A DNA stretch of 64,000 nucleotides, taken from NCBI RefSeq assembly GCF_000337675.1, contig NZ_AOIB01000013.1, positions 1 to 64,000 of the forward strand, given 5' to 3'. The DNA comes from Natronococcus amylolyticus DSM 10524. Lineage in GTDB: Archaea > Halobacteriota > Halobacteria > Halobacteriales > Natrialbaceae. Both the position numbers and the translations under genes were made by a program. How positions within the stretch are numbered: the stretch's first letter is position 1; every line of letters starts with the position of its first letter. Below, piece by piece: positions 45,288 through 54,063 of the stretch. Below the pieces are notes generated by a model that was not told the origin of the DNA, made no database searches, and saw nothing but the letters and a program-made list of their open reading frames with translations.

Positions 45288-46367
45288 TTATCCCTTCGTG
45301 CCGCCGAAGGAGAACCCGTCCTCGATGTAGCGCTGGGCGAACATGTAGATGAAGACGACCGGTGACGCGTAGACGAGTGCGAACGCCGAGAACTGCCCCC
45401 ACGGGACGTTGTGTTCGTCGATGAGGGAGAACAACCCGACCGGCAGGGTGTAGTGTTCCGGCGAGAGGATCAGCTGGGCGATAATGAACTCCATCCAGCC
45501 CACGAGGAAGATGAAGATGAAGATCGTGGCGATGCCGGGCTTTGCCAGCGGCAACACGACCTCCCAGGCGACCCGGAACGGCGACGCACCGTCCATGATC
45601 GCCGCCTCCTCCAGCGAGGTGGGGATCGAGTCCATATAGGTCTTGAGCAGCCACGTGTTGAACGGGACGGCCATCGCCGCGTAGTAGAACGCCAACACGA
45701 GTCGGTTGTTCGTCACGCCCATACTCGAGAAGATGGTGTACAGCGCGATCACCGAGGCGATTCCCAGTCCGGCGCCGACCTGGGTGAACAGGATGTAGCC
45801 GTACAGGAGCTTCATTCGACCTGCGAACTCTCGCCGCGAGAACGCGTACGCGGCCGGGACGATCATCAGCATCGCGAACACGACCGTCCAGAAGCTGATG
45901 AACATGCTGTTCCGGAAGTACCGGGGGAAGTCCGACGTCGAATCGACGTAGTTACTCGCGTCCAGGAAGACGATTCGTGGCCACGAGATGTAGAACTCGA
46001 TGTCAGTAAACGGGATGGTGATTCCGACGATTGCGCCGGGGATGGCGATATCGCCGATCACCCAGACGAACGCCGCGGGATCGAACTGGCTGGGAATGAG
46101 CCCGGCGCTGTCGGTCGAGTATAGGGTCGCACCTTCTCCCTGGAGTGCGATGATGAAGATCCAGTAGACCGGGATCAACAGCACGAACACGAACACGATC
46201 GTCGCCAGCGTGGCGAGGACCGTCTTCGCGACGTCCAGCGGATCAATCGTTCCCCGCCGCATCCCGTCAACGGTGTAGGCGACGTCCTCGCGCCACTCCG
46301 CGGGCTTCTGGACGACGGTCCGGACGTCGTTACGGATCTTGTTCGAGAACCATTCGCGCACCGTCAT
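45288..46367 (-). CDS. Maltose/maltodextrin-type ABC transporter permease (MalG-like)
   Basis: The 359-residue integral membrane protein has six or more hydrophobic segments. The EAA loop that docks the ATPase is SLEEAAIMDGASPFRVAWEV near residue 260. A long periplasm-facing region follows the first helix. It overlaps the MalF-like gene by four bases (46364-46367). The C-terminus GFSFGGTKG is typical of MalG-type permeases in CUT1 sugar importers. Confidence 0.9.
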   Translation of the reverse strand: MTVREWFSNKIRNDVRTVVQKPAEWREDVAYTVDGMRRGTIDPLDVAKTVLATLATIVFVFVLLIPVYWIFIIALQGEGATLYSTDSAGLIPSQFDPAAFVWVIGDIAIPGAIVGITIPFTDIEFYISWPRIVFLDASNYVDSTSDFPRYFRNSMFISFWTVVFAMLMIVPAAYAFSRREFAGRMKLLYGYILFTQVGAGLGIASVIALYTIFSSMGVTNNRLVLAFYYAAMAVPFNTWLLKTYMDSIPTSLEEAAIMDGASPFRVAWEVVLPLAKPGIATIFIFIFLVGWMEFIIAQLILSPEHYTLPVGLFSLIDEHNVPWGQFSAFALVYASPVVFIYMFAQRYIEDGFSFGGTKG

Positions 46368-47362
46368 GGACCGTCTACCCCCTCGGCGAGACGGCCTTTC
46401 CAGACTGCAACTATCATGAACGCTCCGATAAAGGCAACTGCCGACATCATGATCGCCGCACCGGCTCCGTAGGCGTTGAAGTTGAACGCCTCCTGGTAGC
46501 CGTGAAGGACGATCAGTTCGTTCGCACGGTTCGGTCCGCCCCGGTTGAACACGTAGGGGATGAGAAACTGGGTAAACGAAGCTGCGGCTGTGAGGATCGC
46601 TGCGAACATCACCGGCCGTTTGATCGACGGCACGGTCACGTGCCAGAACCGGTGGAAGTAGCCCGCTCCGTCGACCTTCGCCGCGTCCATGAGCTCATCC
46701 GAAACCGCTTGTAGGGCACTGACGGTGATGATCACCATGAACGGGTACGCCAGCCACATCTCCGTCAGGAGGTAGCTCGCGAAGGCCATCCACCGATCGT
46801 TGAGCCAGGCCTGCTCACTGAATCCCAGGAAGATGACGGCCTGATTGGCCAGCCCGAACTGCGCGGAACTGAAGATGCCGCTCCAGATCGTGATGGTGAA
46901 AATCGGTGGTAGCGCCCACGGGATGATGATGATCGAGCGCATGTACCGTCTCCCCTTCACCCGGTCGCTCGTCATGATCATCGCGATGCCGACGCCGAAC
47001 AGCACCTTCAGCGCCACGCTGCAGATGACGAACAGCCAGGTTACACCCAGCGAGTTCCAGAACGTCGGATCGGAGAACACCGCGATGTAGTTCTCGAGAC
47101 CGACGAACGACTCTTCACCTCGAAGCCCGAAAAAGCCGGTCAGGCCGCCCGGTCCGTCCTGAAAGACGGTTGCCGGTTCCGCGTCCGTAAACGAGAGGTA
47201 GATCGTGTACGCGAGCGGGAAAAACATGAACAGGGAGAACGCTATCAGCCCCGGTAGGACGAGCAACAGCGGCCGGTGCTCCTCGAGACGATCCCTGACG
47301 TGTTCCGGAACGGTCGCCTGATAGCGCTCGCGTGTCCGATCTCCGACTGAAGAAAGACTCAT
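46364..47362 (-). CDS. Maltose/maltodextrin-type ABC transporter permease (MalF-like)
   Basis: The 332-residue CUT1 permease has helices starting at LLLVLPGLIAFSLFMFFPLA and an EAA motif at DELMDAAKVDGAGYFHRFWH near residue 225. It lacks the large extra domain of the E. coli MalF, as do most archaeal and Gram-positive relatives. It starts nine bases after the binding-protein stop and overlaps MalG, so the three genes are one operon. Confidence 0.9.
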   Translation of the reverse strand: MSLSSVGDRTRERYQATVPEHVRDRLEEHRPLLLVLPGLIAFSLFMFFPLAYTIYLSFTDAEPATVFQDGPGGLTGFFGLRGEESFVGLENYIAVFSDPTFWNSLGVTWLFVICSVALKVLFGVGIAMIMTSDRVKGRRYMRSIIIIPWALPPIFTITIWSGIFSSAQFGLANQAVIFLGFSEQAWLNDRWMAFASYLLTEMWLAYPFMVIITVSALQAVSDELMDAAKVDGAGYFHRFWHVTVPSIKRPVMFAAILTAAASFTQFLIPYVFNRGGPNRANELIVLHGYQEAFNFNAYGAGAAIMMSAVAFIGAFMIVAVWKGRLAEGVDGP

Positions 47363-47371
47363 GTGTCGAGT

Positions 47372-48673
47372 TCAGTCCCAGGCGTCCTCGATTCGGCTCT
47401 CGGCGTCGGCCATTGCGTCCGCGACCGACTTGTTCCCGTTCAGCGCCTCCCACCACTCGTCCTCGAGTGGCTCCCAGACCGTCTGGAAATCCGGGTCGGT
47501 CGGCATCGGCTCGCCCTGGTCGACCGCCGCTGCAAAGCCCTGGAGATCATCGGTGAGTTCGTCCTCCTCTTCGCCGTCGTCGGCGAACGCGTTGTGGACC
47601 GGGATAAATCCGTGTTCGTCGGCCATCTGGGCGATAGCCGCGGTGTTCGTCGTGTACCACTCGGCGAACGCGCGGGCGGCCCCCGCACGCTCGTCGTCCT
47701 CGTCCATCGCGGCCGCGAAATAAATGAGCTGCACGCCGGTAAACGGGCTCGGCGTGTTGCCTTCGACGTCGGGCCACGGGGCAACGCCCCACTCGAACTC
47801 GTCTTCGTCGAGCTGCCCGAGCTGCCAGGGACCGCTGAAGAGAAACGGTGCGTTCCCTTCGAGGAAGACGGCTTCCTGTGCTTCGCCCTCGGGATCGTTT
47901 GGCATATACTCCCAGACCTCCTCGAGGACGTACTCGAAGCTCTCGACCGTCTCGTCGTTCGTGAGGCCGAGTTCGCCCGAGTCGTCGTCGTAGTAGTAGC
48001 CGCCGAAGCCGTGTGGGAGCGCGCTTACGTGGTAGGCGTCCATCGGCCAGCCCAGGCCGTAGGTTCCGCCGTCAGGGTCGTGGTGTTCCTCGGCGATCTC
48101 GAGCAGTTCGTCGAACGTCTCGGGCGGTTCGTCGACGTACTCCGTGTTGTAGATGAGTCCGACCGTCTCCGCAGCGTGAGGGAGGCCGTGAAGTTCGCCG
48201 TTGAACATTCCGGATTCGGCGTTCTCACCGAAGTATTCCTCGAGGTCGAAGCTCACTTCGTCCGACTGGTCGCTCAAAAAGCCGTTCTGGTGGTAGTCGC
48301 CGATCCAGTCGTGGGCCCAGACGAACAGTTCGGGACCGTCGCCGGCCGGAATCGCGGCCATCGTCTGCTCCTCGAGGTCCGAGATGTGATCGGGCGCGAC
48401 GTCGGCATCGAACTGGTCGTTGAACGACTCGAGGTGCGACTCGAAGTCGTCCTGCTCGCCGCCGGAGAGCGAGTGCCAGAGCGACGCATCGCCGGAGACG
48501 TCGTCCGGCTCGACCGTCTCCCAGTCGTCGTGTTCCTCGTAGTCTCCGGCGTCGTCACCGCCATTGCCGTCGTCGTCGGACTCGGGCTCTTCGGTGCTGA
48601 TACATCCCGCAAGGACGCCGACGGCGGAAGCGCCCGCGAGGTACTTCATCGTCGTTCTCCGATCCATAGTCAT
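47372..48673 (-). CDS. Extracellular maltose/maltodextrin-binding lipoprotein (MalE-like)
   Basis: The 433-residue solute-binding protein has an N-terminal RR and lipobox signal (RRTTMKYLAGASAVGVLAGC). An Asp/Gly-rich linker follows, then the periplasmic-binding fold with segments such as SLWHSLSGGEQDDFESHLES and GNAPFLFSGPWQLGQ. It captures the sugar outside and passes it to the permeases. The start is 48673 or an ATG two codons later at 48667; a TATA-like TTATAA at 48690-48695 puts the transcript start close to both. Confidence 0.9.
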   Translation of the reverse strand: MTMDRRTTMKYLAGASAVGVLAGCISTEEPESDDDGNGGDDAGDYEEHDDWETVEPDDVSGDASLWHSLSGGEQDDFESHLESFNDQFDADVAPDHISDLEEQTMAAIPAGDGPELFVWAHDWIGDYHQNGFLSDQSDEVSFDLEEYFGENAESGMFNGELHGLPHAAETVGLIYNTEYVDEPPETFDELLEIAEEHHDPDGGTYGLGWPMDAYHVSALPHGFGGYYYDDDSGELGLTNDETVESFEYVLEEVWEYMPNDPEGEAQEAVFLEGNAPFLFSGPWQLGQLDEDEFEWGVAPWPDVEGNTPSPFTGVQLIYFAAAMDEDDERAGAARAFAEWYTTNTAAIAQMADEHGFIPVHNAFADDGEEEDELTDDLQGFAAAVDQGEPMPTDPDFQTVWEPLEDEWWEALNGNKSVADAMADAESRIEDAWD

Positions 48674-48884
48674 GGCGATACATGATGAATTATAACTTCA
48701 TATATTTAGTAGTTGTGGGTATCGGTGCCACCTCACGAGAGCCGAACGCGGAGTAAAACCTCTCAGTCGGCGGATTACCGAATCTCAGCGTACGGCTGGC
48801 GATCTCGAGAGAAGATGAAATAGTGCATCAGCTATTGAAAAATGGGGAAAAGAATTATGTACGATATCACCAGACAGTACACAA
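48674..48884. promoter_or_regulatory. Divergent mal control region
   Basis: This 211-base region separates malE from the ATPase gene. It contains the inverted repeat ATGAA-N7-TTCAT (48685-48701) centred on the malE TATA-like TTATAA, and TGTAC-N14-GTACA (48858-48881) just before the malK start and overlapping its TATA-like TTATGT (48855-48860). Both are at places where a repressor or TrmB-type activator would act. I do not see the TACT-N3-AGTA TrmB site. Confidence 0.5.
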
Positions 48885-50009
48885 ATGGCGCGTTTGCACG
48901 TAGAGGATCTCCGGAAGGAGTTCGATAGAGGGTCGATCGTGGCCGTCGACGACCTCGATCTCGAGGTTGAGGACGGCGAGTTCGTCACCGTCGTCGGTCC
49001 CTCGGGCTGTGGAAAAACGACGACGCTGCGGATGATCGCTGGACTCGAGGAGCCGACCTCCGGCTCGATTACCCTTGGAGGCGAGGATGTCACAGATCAG
49101 AGTGCGCGAACGCGTGATATCGCGATGGTGTTCCAGAACTACGCACTGTACCCACACAAGACGGTGTTCAAGAATATGGAGTTCGGGCTTCGGATGAGCA
49201 CCGACCTCTCGAAGGCCGAACGCCGGGAGAAAGTCGAGTGGGCAGCTCGGATGATGGACATCGAGGAGTTGCTGGACGATACACCCGACGAGCTCTCGGG
49301 TGGCCAGCAACAGCGGGTCGCGCTCGGTCGGGCGATCGTTCGCGAGCCCAAGCTCTTCCTGTTCGACGAACCGCTCTCGAACCTCGACGCCAAACTTCGA
49401 ACGACGATGCGTGCGGAGATCCAGCGCCTGCAGGAGGAACTCGGTATCACATCGGTCTACGTCACACACGACCAGGAGGAGGCGATGACGATGGGTGACA
49501 AGATCGTCATCCTCAACGACGGTAACCTCCAGCAGGTCGGCCCGCCGAAGGACGTTTACGACGAACCGGCAAACCGGTTTGTCGGCGGCTTCATTGGCTC
49601 GCCGTCGATGAACTTCGTCGACGTCGTCGCCCGGCGATCGGACGATCGAATCGTTCTGGACGGCGGCGAGGCGTTCCAGTACTCGCTTTCGTCTGCCTAT
49701 TCGCAGGAGATGGAAGTCCAAAACGGCGAAGAGGCGGTTCTCGGCATCCGCCCGGAAGACATCTATCCGGCGGACGGACCGAACGGAATCCGAACGACAG
49801 TCGACGTCGTTGAGCCGATCGGCAGCGATAACTACCTCTATCTCGACATCGGCGAGCAGTTCATGGCGCGGGTTAGCGCTGACTTCGAGCCGGCGGTCGG
49901 CGATGTCGTCGACGTCACGTTTGACGAATCGAAGATTCGGCTCTTCGACGACTCGACCGGCGAATCACTGTTACACTCGAGCAAGGTGGTGCCGACGCCC
50001 GAACCCTGA
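48885..50009 (+). CDS. malK: MalK-like ABC transporter ATP-binding protein
   Basis: The 374-residue CUT1 ATPase has Walker A GPSGCGKTTTLRM (about 36-48), the signature LSGGQQQRVALGRAIVREP near 135, Walker B FLFDEPLSNLD near 157 and H-loop YVTHDQEEAMTM near 190. A C-terminal TOBE domain (about 240-374) binds regulators or cargo. Family members serve several sugar transporters. It is divergent from the binding-protein operon that it presumably powers. Confidence 0.95.
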   Translation: MARLHVEDLRKEFDRGSIVAVDDLDLEVEDGEFVTVVGPSGCGKTTTLRMIAGLEEPTSGSITLGGEDVTDQSARTRDIAMVFQNYALYPHKTVFKNMEFGLRMSTDLSKAERREKVEWAARMMDIEELLDDTPDELSGGQQQRVALGRAIVREPKLFLFDEPLSNLDAKLRTTMRAEIQRLQEELGITSVYVTHDQEEAMTMGDKIVILNDGNLQQVGPPKDVYDEPANRFVGGFIGSPSMNFVDVVARRSDDRIVLDGGEAFQYSLSSAYSQEMEVQNGEEAVLGIRPEDIYPADGPNGIRTTVDVVEPIGSDNYLYLDIGEQFMARVSADFEPAVGDVVDVTFDESKIRLFDDSTGESLLHSSKVVPTPEP

Positions 50010-50145
50010 GCGGCCATCGTTCAGTTTCGTCGCCACACTGCGGCCGGGCCAGTACTCGTCAGCGACGGTCGACCTCGATCTAGAGAGATGTTGTAATAGT
50101 AGTTCACTGCTAACAGTGAAGTGAATGGGGGGTGTCTGGCATCGC

Positions 50146-52245
50146 ATGCACCACCCAGGGCCGCCGCGGTTCTGTGCCGTTGGCGAAACCGTCGAACTCG
50201 CACCGCGAGCGCCGGATCCCGACGCCGATTACGAGTGGACGCTCGTGGAGAAACCGGCCGAGAGCGAACTGTCGGCTCCCGAGGCAGCGGTCGCGGAGAT
50301 CGAACCAGATTTGCCCGGTAGCTATCGATTCGAACTCGAGTCGCCTGCCGGCACGCACGAACAACGCGTTCGCGTCTTTCCCGACGTTCGTCGGGAGACG
50401 AGTTTCGACCTCGACCGAACGGAGCTCCCCGACCACGACCCCGACGAGGTCTCGATCATGGGGCCGTTCAACGAACACCGGTTCGCGCGGGAGTGGCCGA
50501 CTCTCGAGGGCGACACCTACCGCTACGAGATCGAGGTCCAGCCGGGAACGCACCGCTACGGCTACGTGCCGGGCGAGGACTTCGAGAACGCCGTCTGGAC
50601 GAACGTCGAGATCCCCGGGCCGGGTCGGCCGCGAGTTCGTCTCGAGGGGAAGATTGAGGAAAGCGATGAGGCGGTTACCGTTACGGCCGAGGCGACACCC
50701 GGTACGGACAGCGAGTACGCCGCGGCGGACCTCGAGGTCGAGTTCTACGCCGACGACCGGGATCCGCTCTCGGACGACGACCTCGAGATCGACGGCCGCG
50801 AGGTCCGGATCGACCTCGCGGACCTCGAGGAGGCCACTCGCGTTCACGCCGTCGCCGTCGGCGAGCGCCACAGCGTCGCTGACGTCGTCGTCGTCCACCC
50901 CGACGGGCGGGTCGACCGGGCGAACGATCCGCCGGAGTGGGCCGAGGACGCGGTCGTCTACGAGATCTTCGTCCGCTCGTTTACCGACCCCGCGAGCTTC
51001 GAGGCGCTCGAACGGCGGGTGCCCTATCTCGAGTCGCTGGGGATCGACTGTCTCTGGCTGACGCCGGTCCTCGAGAGCCCGACCGAACACGGCTACCACA
51101 CGACCGACTACTTCGACACCGCTGCGGATCTCGGCACGCGCGAGGAGTTCGCGTCGTTCGTCGACCGCTGTCACGAGGCGGGAATCAGGGTCGTCTTCGA
51201 CCTCGTCATCAACCACACCGCCCGCGAGCACGCAGCCTTCGACATGAGCGCGGCCCAGGTGCCCGAGTACGACGACTGGTACGTTTGGGAACCGCTCGAG
51301 GACGTCGGGATCGGCGCGGCGGACCTCGAGGGTGGGCGGGACGCCGACTCGCCGCCGTCGCGGGTCACGACCGAGGAACGGATCGAGGTCGCCGACTACT
51401 ACTTCAACTGGCACGGCATCCCGAACGTCAACTACGATTCGCTCGCGGTGCGGTCGTTCTTCCGTGCGGTCGTCGAAGAGTGGGTCGACGTCGTCGACGG
51501 CTTCCGCTGTGACGTCGCCTGGGGCGTTCCCCATGGCTTCTGGAAGGAGGTCGCCGACCTCGCTCGAGACCACAACGACGAGTTCCTGCTGCTGGACGAG
51601 ACCATTCCCAGGGAACCTGGGTACGCCGAGGGCGAGTTCGACGTCCACTACGACACGACCCTGTACTACGCGCTCCGGGAGATCGGCAACGGTCAGCGGG
51701 CGGCTGACGACCTGCTCGAGGCCGCACGGGCTCCCGAGCGGGAAGGGTTTCCCGACTGGTCGCTGCAGATGCGCTACGTCGAGAACCACGACGAAACGCG
51801 GTACCTGACCGACTGTGGCGAGGCCGCACAGCGTGCGGCCGTCGCGGCTGTACTCACGCTTCCGGGGATGCCGATGATCTACTACGGCCAGGAGCGGGGT
51901 GCGACCGAGTACCGCCAGCGGATGCCCTGGGAGGGCGACAGCCGGGCGACGACGTACCACCGGCGGCTCGTCGCAGCCAGGCGCGACTCCGAGGCGCTCT
52001 CCCGGGGCACCCTCGCGGATCTCGAGTACGAAGCCGACTCCGAGCGCGTCGTTGCGTTCACCCGCGAGGCCGACGCCGAGCGCGTCGCCGTCGCGCTGAA
52101 CTTCGGGAGCGATCCCGTCGAGGTGACCCCCGACGTCCTCGTCGACTCCGTCGATCTCGTCACCGGCGACGAACTCGCCGTCGAGGACGGAACCGAGAGC
52201 CCGACCCTCGAGGTCGAAGACGTCGTCGTCGTTCGCCTCGAGTAA
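50146..52245 (+). CDS. GH13 alpha-amylase/cyclomaltodextrinase-like enzyme with N-terminal beta domains
   Basis: The 699-residue enzyme lacks a signal peptide and so works in the cytoplasm. Residues 1-270 form beta-rich modules: a first Ig-like domain, then a CBM48-like one around EVSIMGPFNEHRFAREWP. The catalytic barrel has the conserved FDLVINHTAREH, nucleophile GFRCDVAWG, acid/base LLLDETIPRE and ENHDETRYL. It ends in a C-terminal beta domain. It should open maltodextrins for the alpha-glucosidase. The Met at 50146 is chosen because MHHPGPPRF matches haloarchaeal relatives; the in-frame ATG at 50125 is an alternative. Confidence 0.88.
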   Translation: MHHPGPPRFCAVGETVELAPRAPDPDADYEWTLVEKPAESELSAPEAAVAEIEPDLPGSYRFELESPAGTHEQRVRVFPDVRRETSFDLDRTELPDHDPDEVSIMGPFNEHRFAREWPTLEGDTYRYEIEVQPGTHRYGYVPGEDFENAVWTNVEIPGPGRPRVRLEGKIEESDEAVTVTAEATPGTDSEYAAADLEVEFYADDRDPLSDDDLEIDGREVRIDLADLEEATRVHAVAVGERHSVADVVVVHPDGRVDRANDPPEWAEDAVVYEIFVRSFTDPASFEALERRVPYLESLGIDCLWLTPVLESPTEHGYHTTDYFDTAADLGTREEFASFVDRCHEAGIRVVFDLVINHTAREHAAFDMSAAQVPEYDDWYVWEPLEDVGIGAADLEGGRDADSPPSRVTTEERIEVADYYFNWHGIPNVNYDSLAVRSFFRAVVEEWVDVVDGFRCDVAWGVPHGFWKEVADLARDHNDEFLLLDETIPREPGYAEGEFDVHYDTTLYYALREIGNGQRAADDLLEAARAPEREGFPDWSLQMRYVENHDETRYLTDCGEAAQRAAVAAVLTLPGMPMIYYGQERGATEYRQRMPWEGDSRATTYHRRLVAARRDSEALSRGTLADLEYEADSERVVAFTREADAERVAVALNFGSDPVEVTPDVLVDSVDLVTGDELAVEDGTESPTLEVEDVVVVRLE

Positions 52246-52311
52246 CACGTCCCATTGATCCGAAAGCGGGGAATCGAACCCCTTACGCCGGACGCGCCGA
52301 TAGCGACCCGT

Positions 52312-53247
52312 ATGGATACCGCGGTCGTCGCCGAGGGACTCGAGAAGCGATACGACGGGACCACGGCGCTGGCGGGCGTGACGCTGTCGGTCGAGCGCGG
52401 CGAGGTGTTCGCGCTCATCGGCCCCAACGGCGCGGGCAAGACGACGCTCGTTCGCGCGCTCACCGGGACGACCGAGCCCGATTCGGGCAGCGCGCGCGTC
52501 CTCGAGGCGGCGCCCTCGGCCGTCGACCGCGACCGGCTGGGCGTGCTCCCGCAGTCGTTCTCGCCCCCGGATCGGCTCACTGCCCGGGAGCTGGTGGCCT
52601 ACTACGCGGGGTTGTACGACGACCACCGCGACCCCGAGGCCGTGCTGGCCGACGTCGGTCTCGCCAACGCCGACGACACCTGGTACGAGAACCTCTCGGG
52701 AGGCCAGCAGCGACGGGTCTGCGTCGGCACCGCGCTGGTCAACGACCCCGACGTGCTCTTTCTGGACGAGCCGACCACGGGCATCGACCCCGCGGGTCGG
52801 CGAACCGTCTGGCGGCTGATCGAGGACCTCGCCGACTCGGGAACCACGGTCTTCCTGACGACCCACGACATGGCAGAGGCGGAACGCCTCGCCGACCGCG
52901 TCGGACTGCTCGCCGACGGCGAACTCGTCGCCCGAGGGACGCCCGCGGGACTGGTCGCCGACCACGCCGGCTCGAGCCGGCTGACGATCGAGACGCCTGC
53001 CGACCAGACCGCGTTCGAGGATCTGCCGTTCCCGACGGCGACGCGGGGAAGCGAGGTCGTCGTCCGCGAGGTCTCGCCCGCCGACATTGGACGCGTCGTC
53101 GACTACCTCGAGCAGCGCGGGATCGACTACTCCGGGCTCTCCTGGGCCGAGCCCGATCTGGAGGACGTCTACCTCGAGCTGGCAGACGAAACCGAACTCG
53201 AGCGAACCGACGGGACGGCTCTCGCTCGCGCGGGTGAGACGGCGTGA
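52312..53247 (+). CDS. ABC transporter ATP-binding protein (drug/export type)
   Basis: The 311-residue ATPase has Walker A GPNGAGKTTLVRAL, the signature LSGGQQRRVCVGTALVNDP, and Walker B LFLDEPTTGIDP with H-loop TTHDMAEAERL. A C-terminal extension of about 80 residues is typical of DrrA/CcmA-like exporters. It overlaps the permease by the GTGA at 53244-53247, so the two form an exporter pair. Cargo unknown. Confidence 0.93.
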   Translation: MDTAVVAEGLEKRYDGTTALAGVTLSVERGEVFALIGPNGAGKTTLVRALTGTTEPDSGSARVLEAAPSAVDRDRLGVLPQSFSPPDRLTARELVAYYAGLYDDHRDPEAVLADVGLANADDTWYENLSGGQQRRVCVGTALVNDPDVLFLDEPTTGIDPAGRRTVWRLIEDLADSGTTVFLTTHDMAEAERLADRVGLLADGELVARGTPAGLVADHAGSSRLTIETPADQTAFEDLPFPTATRGSEVVVREVSPADIGRVVDYLEQRGIDYSGLSWAEPDLEDVYLELADETELERTDGTALARAGETA

Positions 53248-54017
53248 GCCGGCTCGGTCGCGTCCGCGCCGAGACCGCGGCCGGCTGGCGGGCGTTCGTC
53301 CGTCGCCGGACCGCGGTCTTCTTCACGTTCTTCTTCCCGGTGATCCTGATCGTCATCTTCGGCGCGCTGATCCGAACCGACCCCGGCGGGGGCGGACTGT
53401 TCGCCGAGCACCCGGCGTACTACGTCCCGGGCTACCTGGCGGTGGTCGTCCTCTTTACCCCGCTGTCGCGGCTGGGCAGCGAGGTCGCGCGCCACCGCGA
53501 GGGGAGTCGCTTCGAGAAGCTCGCGACGACCCCTCAGACGCGAGCCGAGTGGCTGCTCGCCCAGACGGTCGTCAACGCCGTCATCATCGGGCTGGCGAGC
53601 CTGCTGATCCTCGCGCTCGTCGTCGTCCTGACGGGCGCCGAGATCGTCTTCTCGCCGCTGCTGGTCCCCTACGTTCTCGTCGGCGTCGTCTGCTTCTGCG
53701 GCGTCGGCGCAATGCTCGGCAGCTACACCGACTCCCAGGACGGCGCCGTCGCCGCCAGCAACGCGATCGGGCTCCCGCTGCTCTTTCTCTCCGAGACGTT
53801 CGTCTCGCTCGAGCAACTACCTGGCTGGTTCGAACCGCTCGTGAACCTCTCGCCGCTGACCTACTTCGCCCGCGGCGTGCGGGCGGCGACCGATCCCAAC
53901 GCCGCCACATCCGCAATCGCGGGGGTCGATCCCGCGCTGGCGAACCTGGGGATCCTCGCGGTCCTCGCGGTGGTCTTCTTCGCGCTCGGTGCCCGTTCGA
54001 TTCCGACGACCGACTGA
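53244..54017 (+). CDS. ABC-2-type transporter permease
   Basis: The 257-residue protein has six predicted helices, the first in AVFFTFFFPVILIVIFGALI (about 30-49). The segment RLGSEVARHREGSRFEKLAT is the ATPase-contact region of ABC-2 permeases. GTG 53244 overlaps the stop of the ATPase gene. The pair would export a lipid, drug or polysaccharide; the sequence does not say which. Confidence 0.9.
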   Translation: MSRLGRVRAETAAGWRAFVRRRTAVFFTFFFPVILIVIFGALIRTDPGGGGLFAEHPAYYVPGYLAVVVLFTPLSRLGSEVARHREGSRFEKLATTPQTRAEWLLAQTVVNAVIIGLASLLILALVVVLTGAEIVFSPLLVPYVLVGVVCFCGVGAMLGSYTDSQDGAVAASNAIGLPLLFLSETFVSLEQLPGWFEPLVNLSPLTYFARGVRAATDPNAATSAIAGVDPALANLGILAVLAVVFFALGARSIPTTD

Positions 54018-54063
54018 GCGAATCGTCCCCGAACGTTTTGTTCGTTCCTCTCGTCTACGGGCT

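Noticed and set aside
48674-48884. TrmB operator TACT-N3-AGTA
   Set aside because: I looked for it in the malE-malK gap and did not find it on either strand.
52267-52282. A second T-arm-like hairpin (GGGGTTCGATTCCCC on the minus strand)
   Set aside because: Only a four-pair stem, no acceptor partner and no anticodon arm. Probably chance.
50110-52965. A 951-codon open frame on the minus strand
   Set aside because: It lies antisense to the GH13 enzyme and the ABC ATPase, whose motifs are clear. High GC makes long antisense frames common here; its translation is low-complexity Val/Arg/Asp without a domain.
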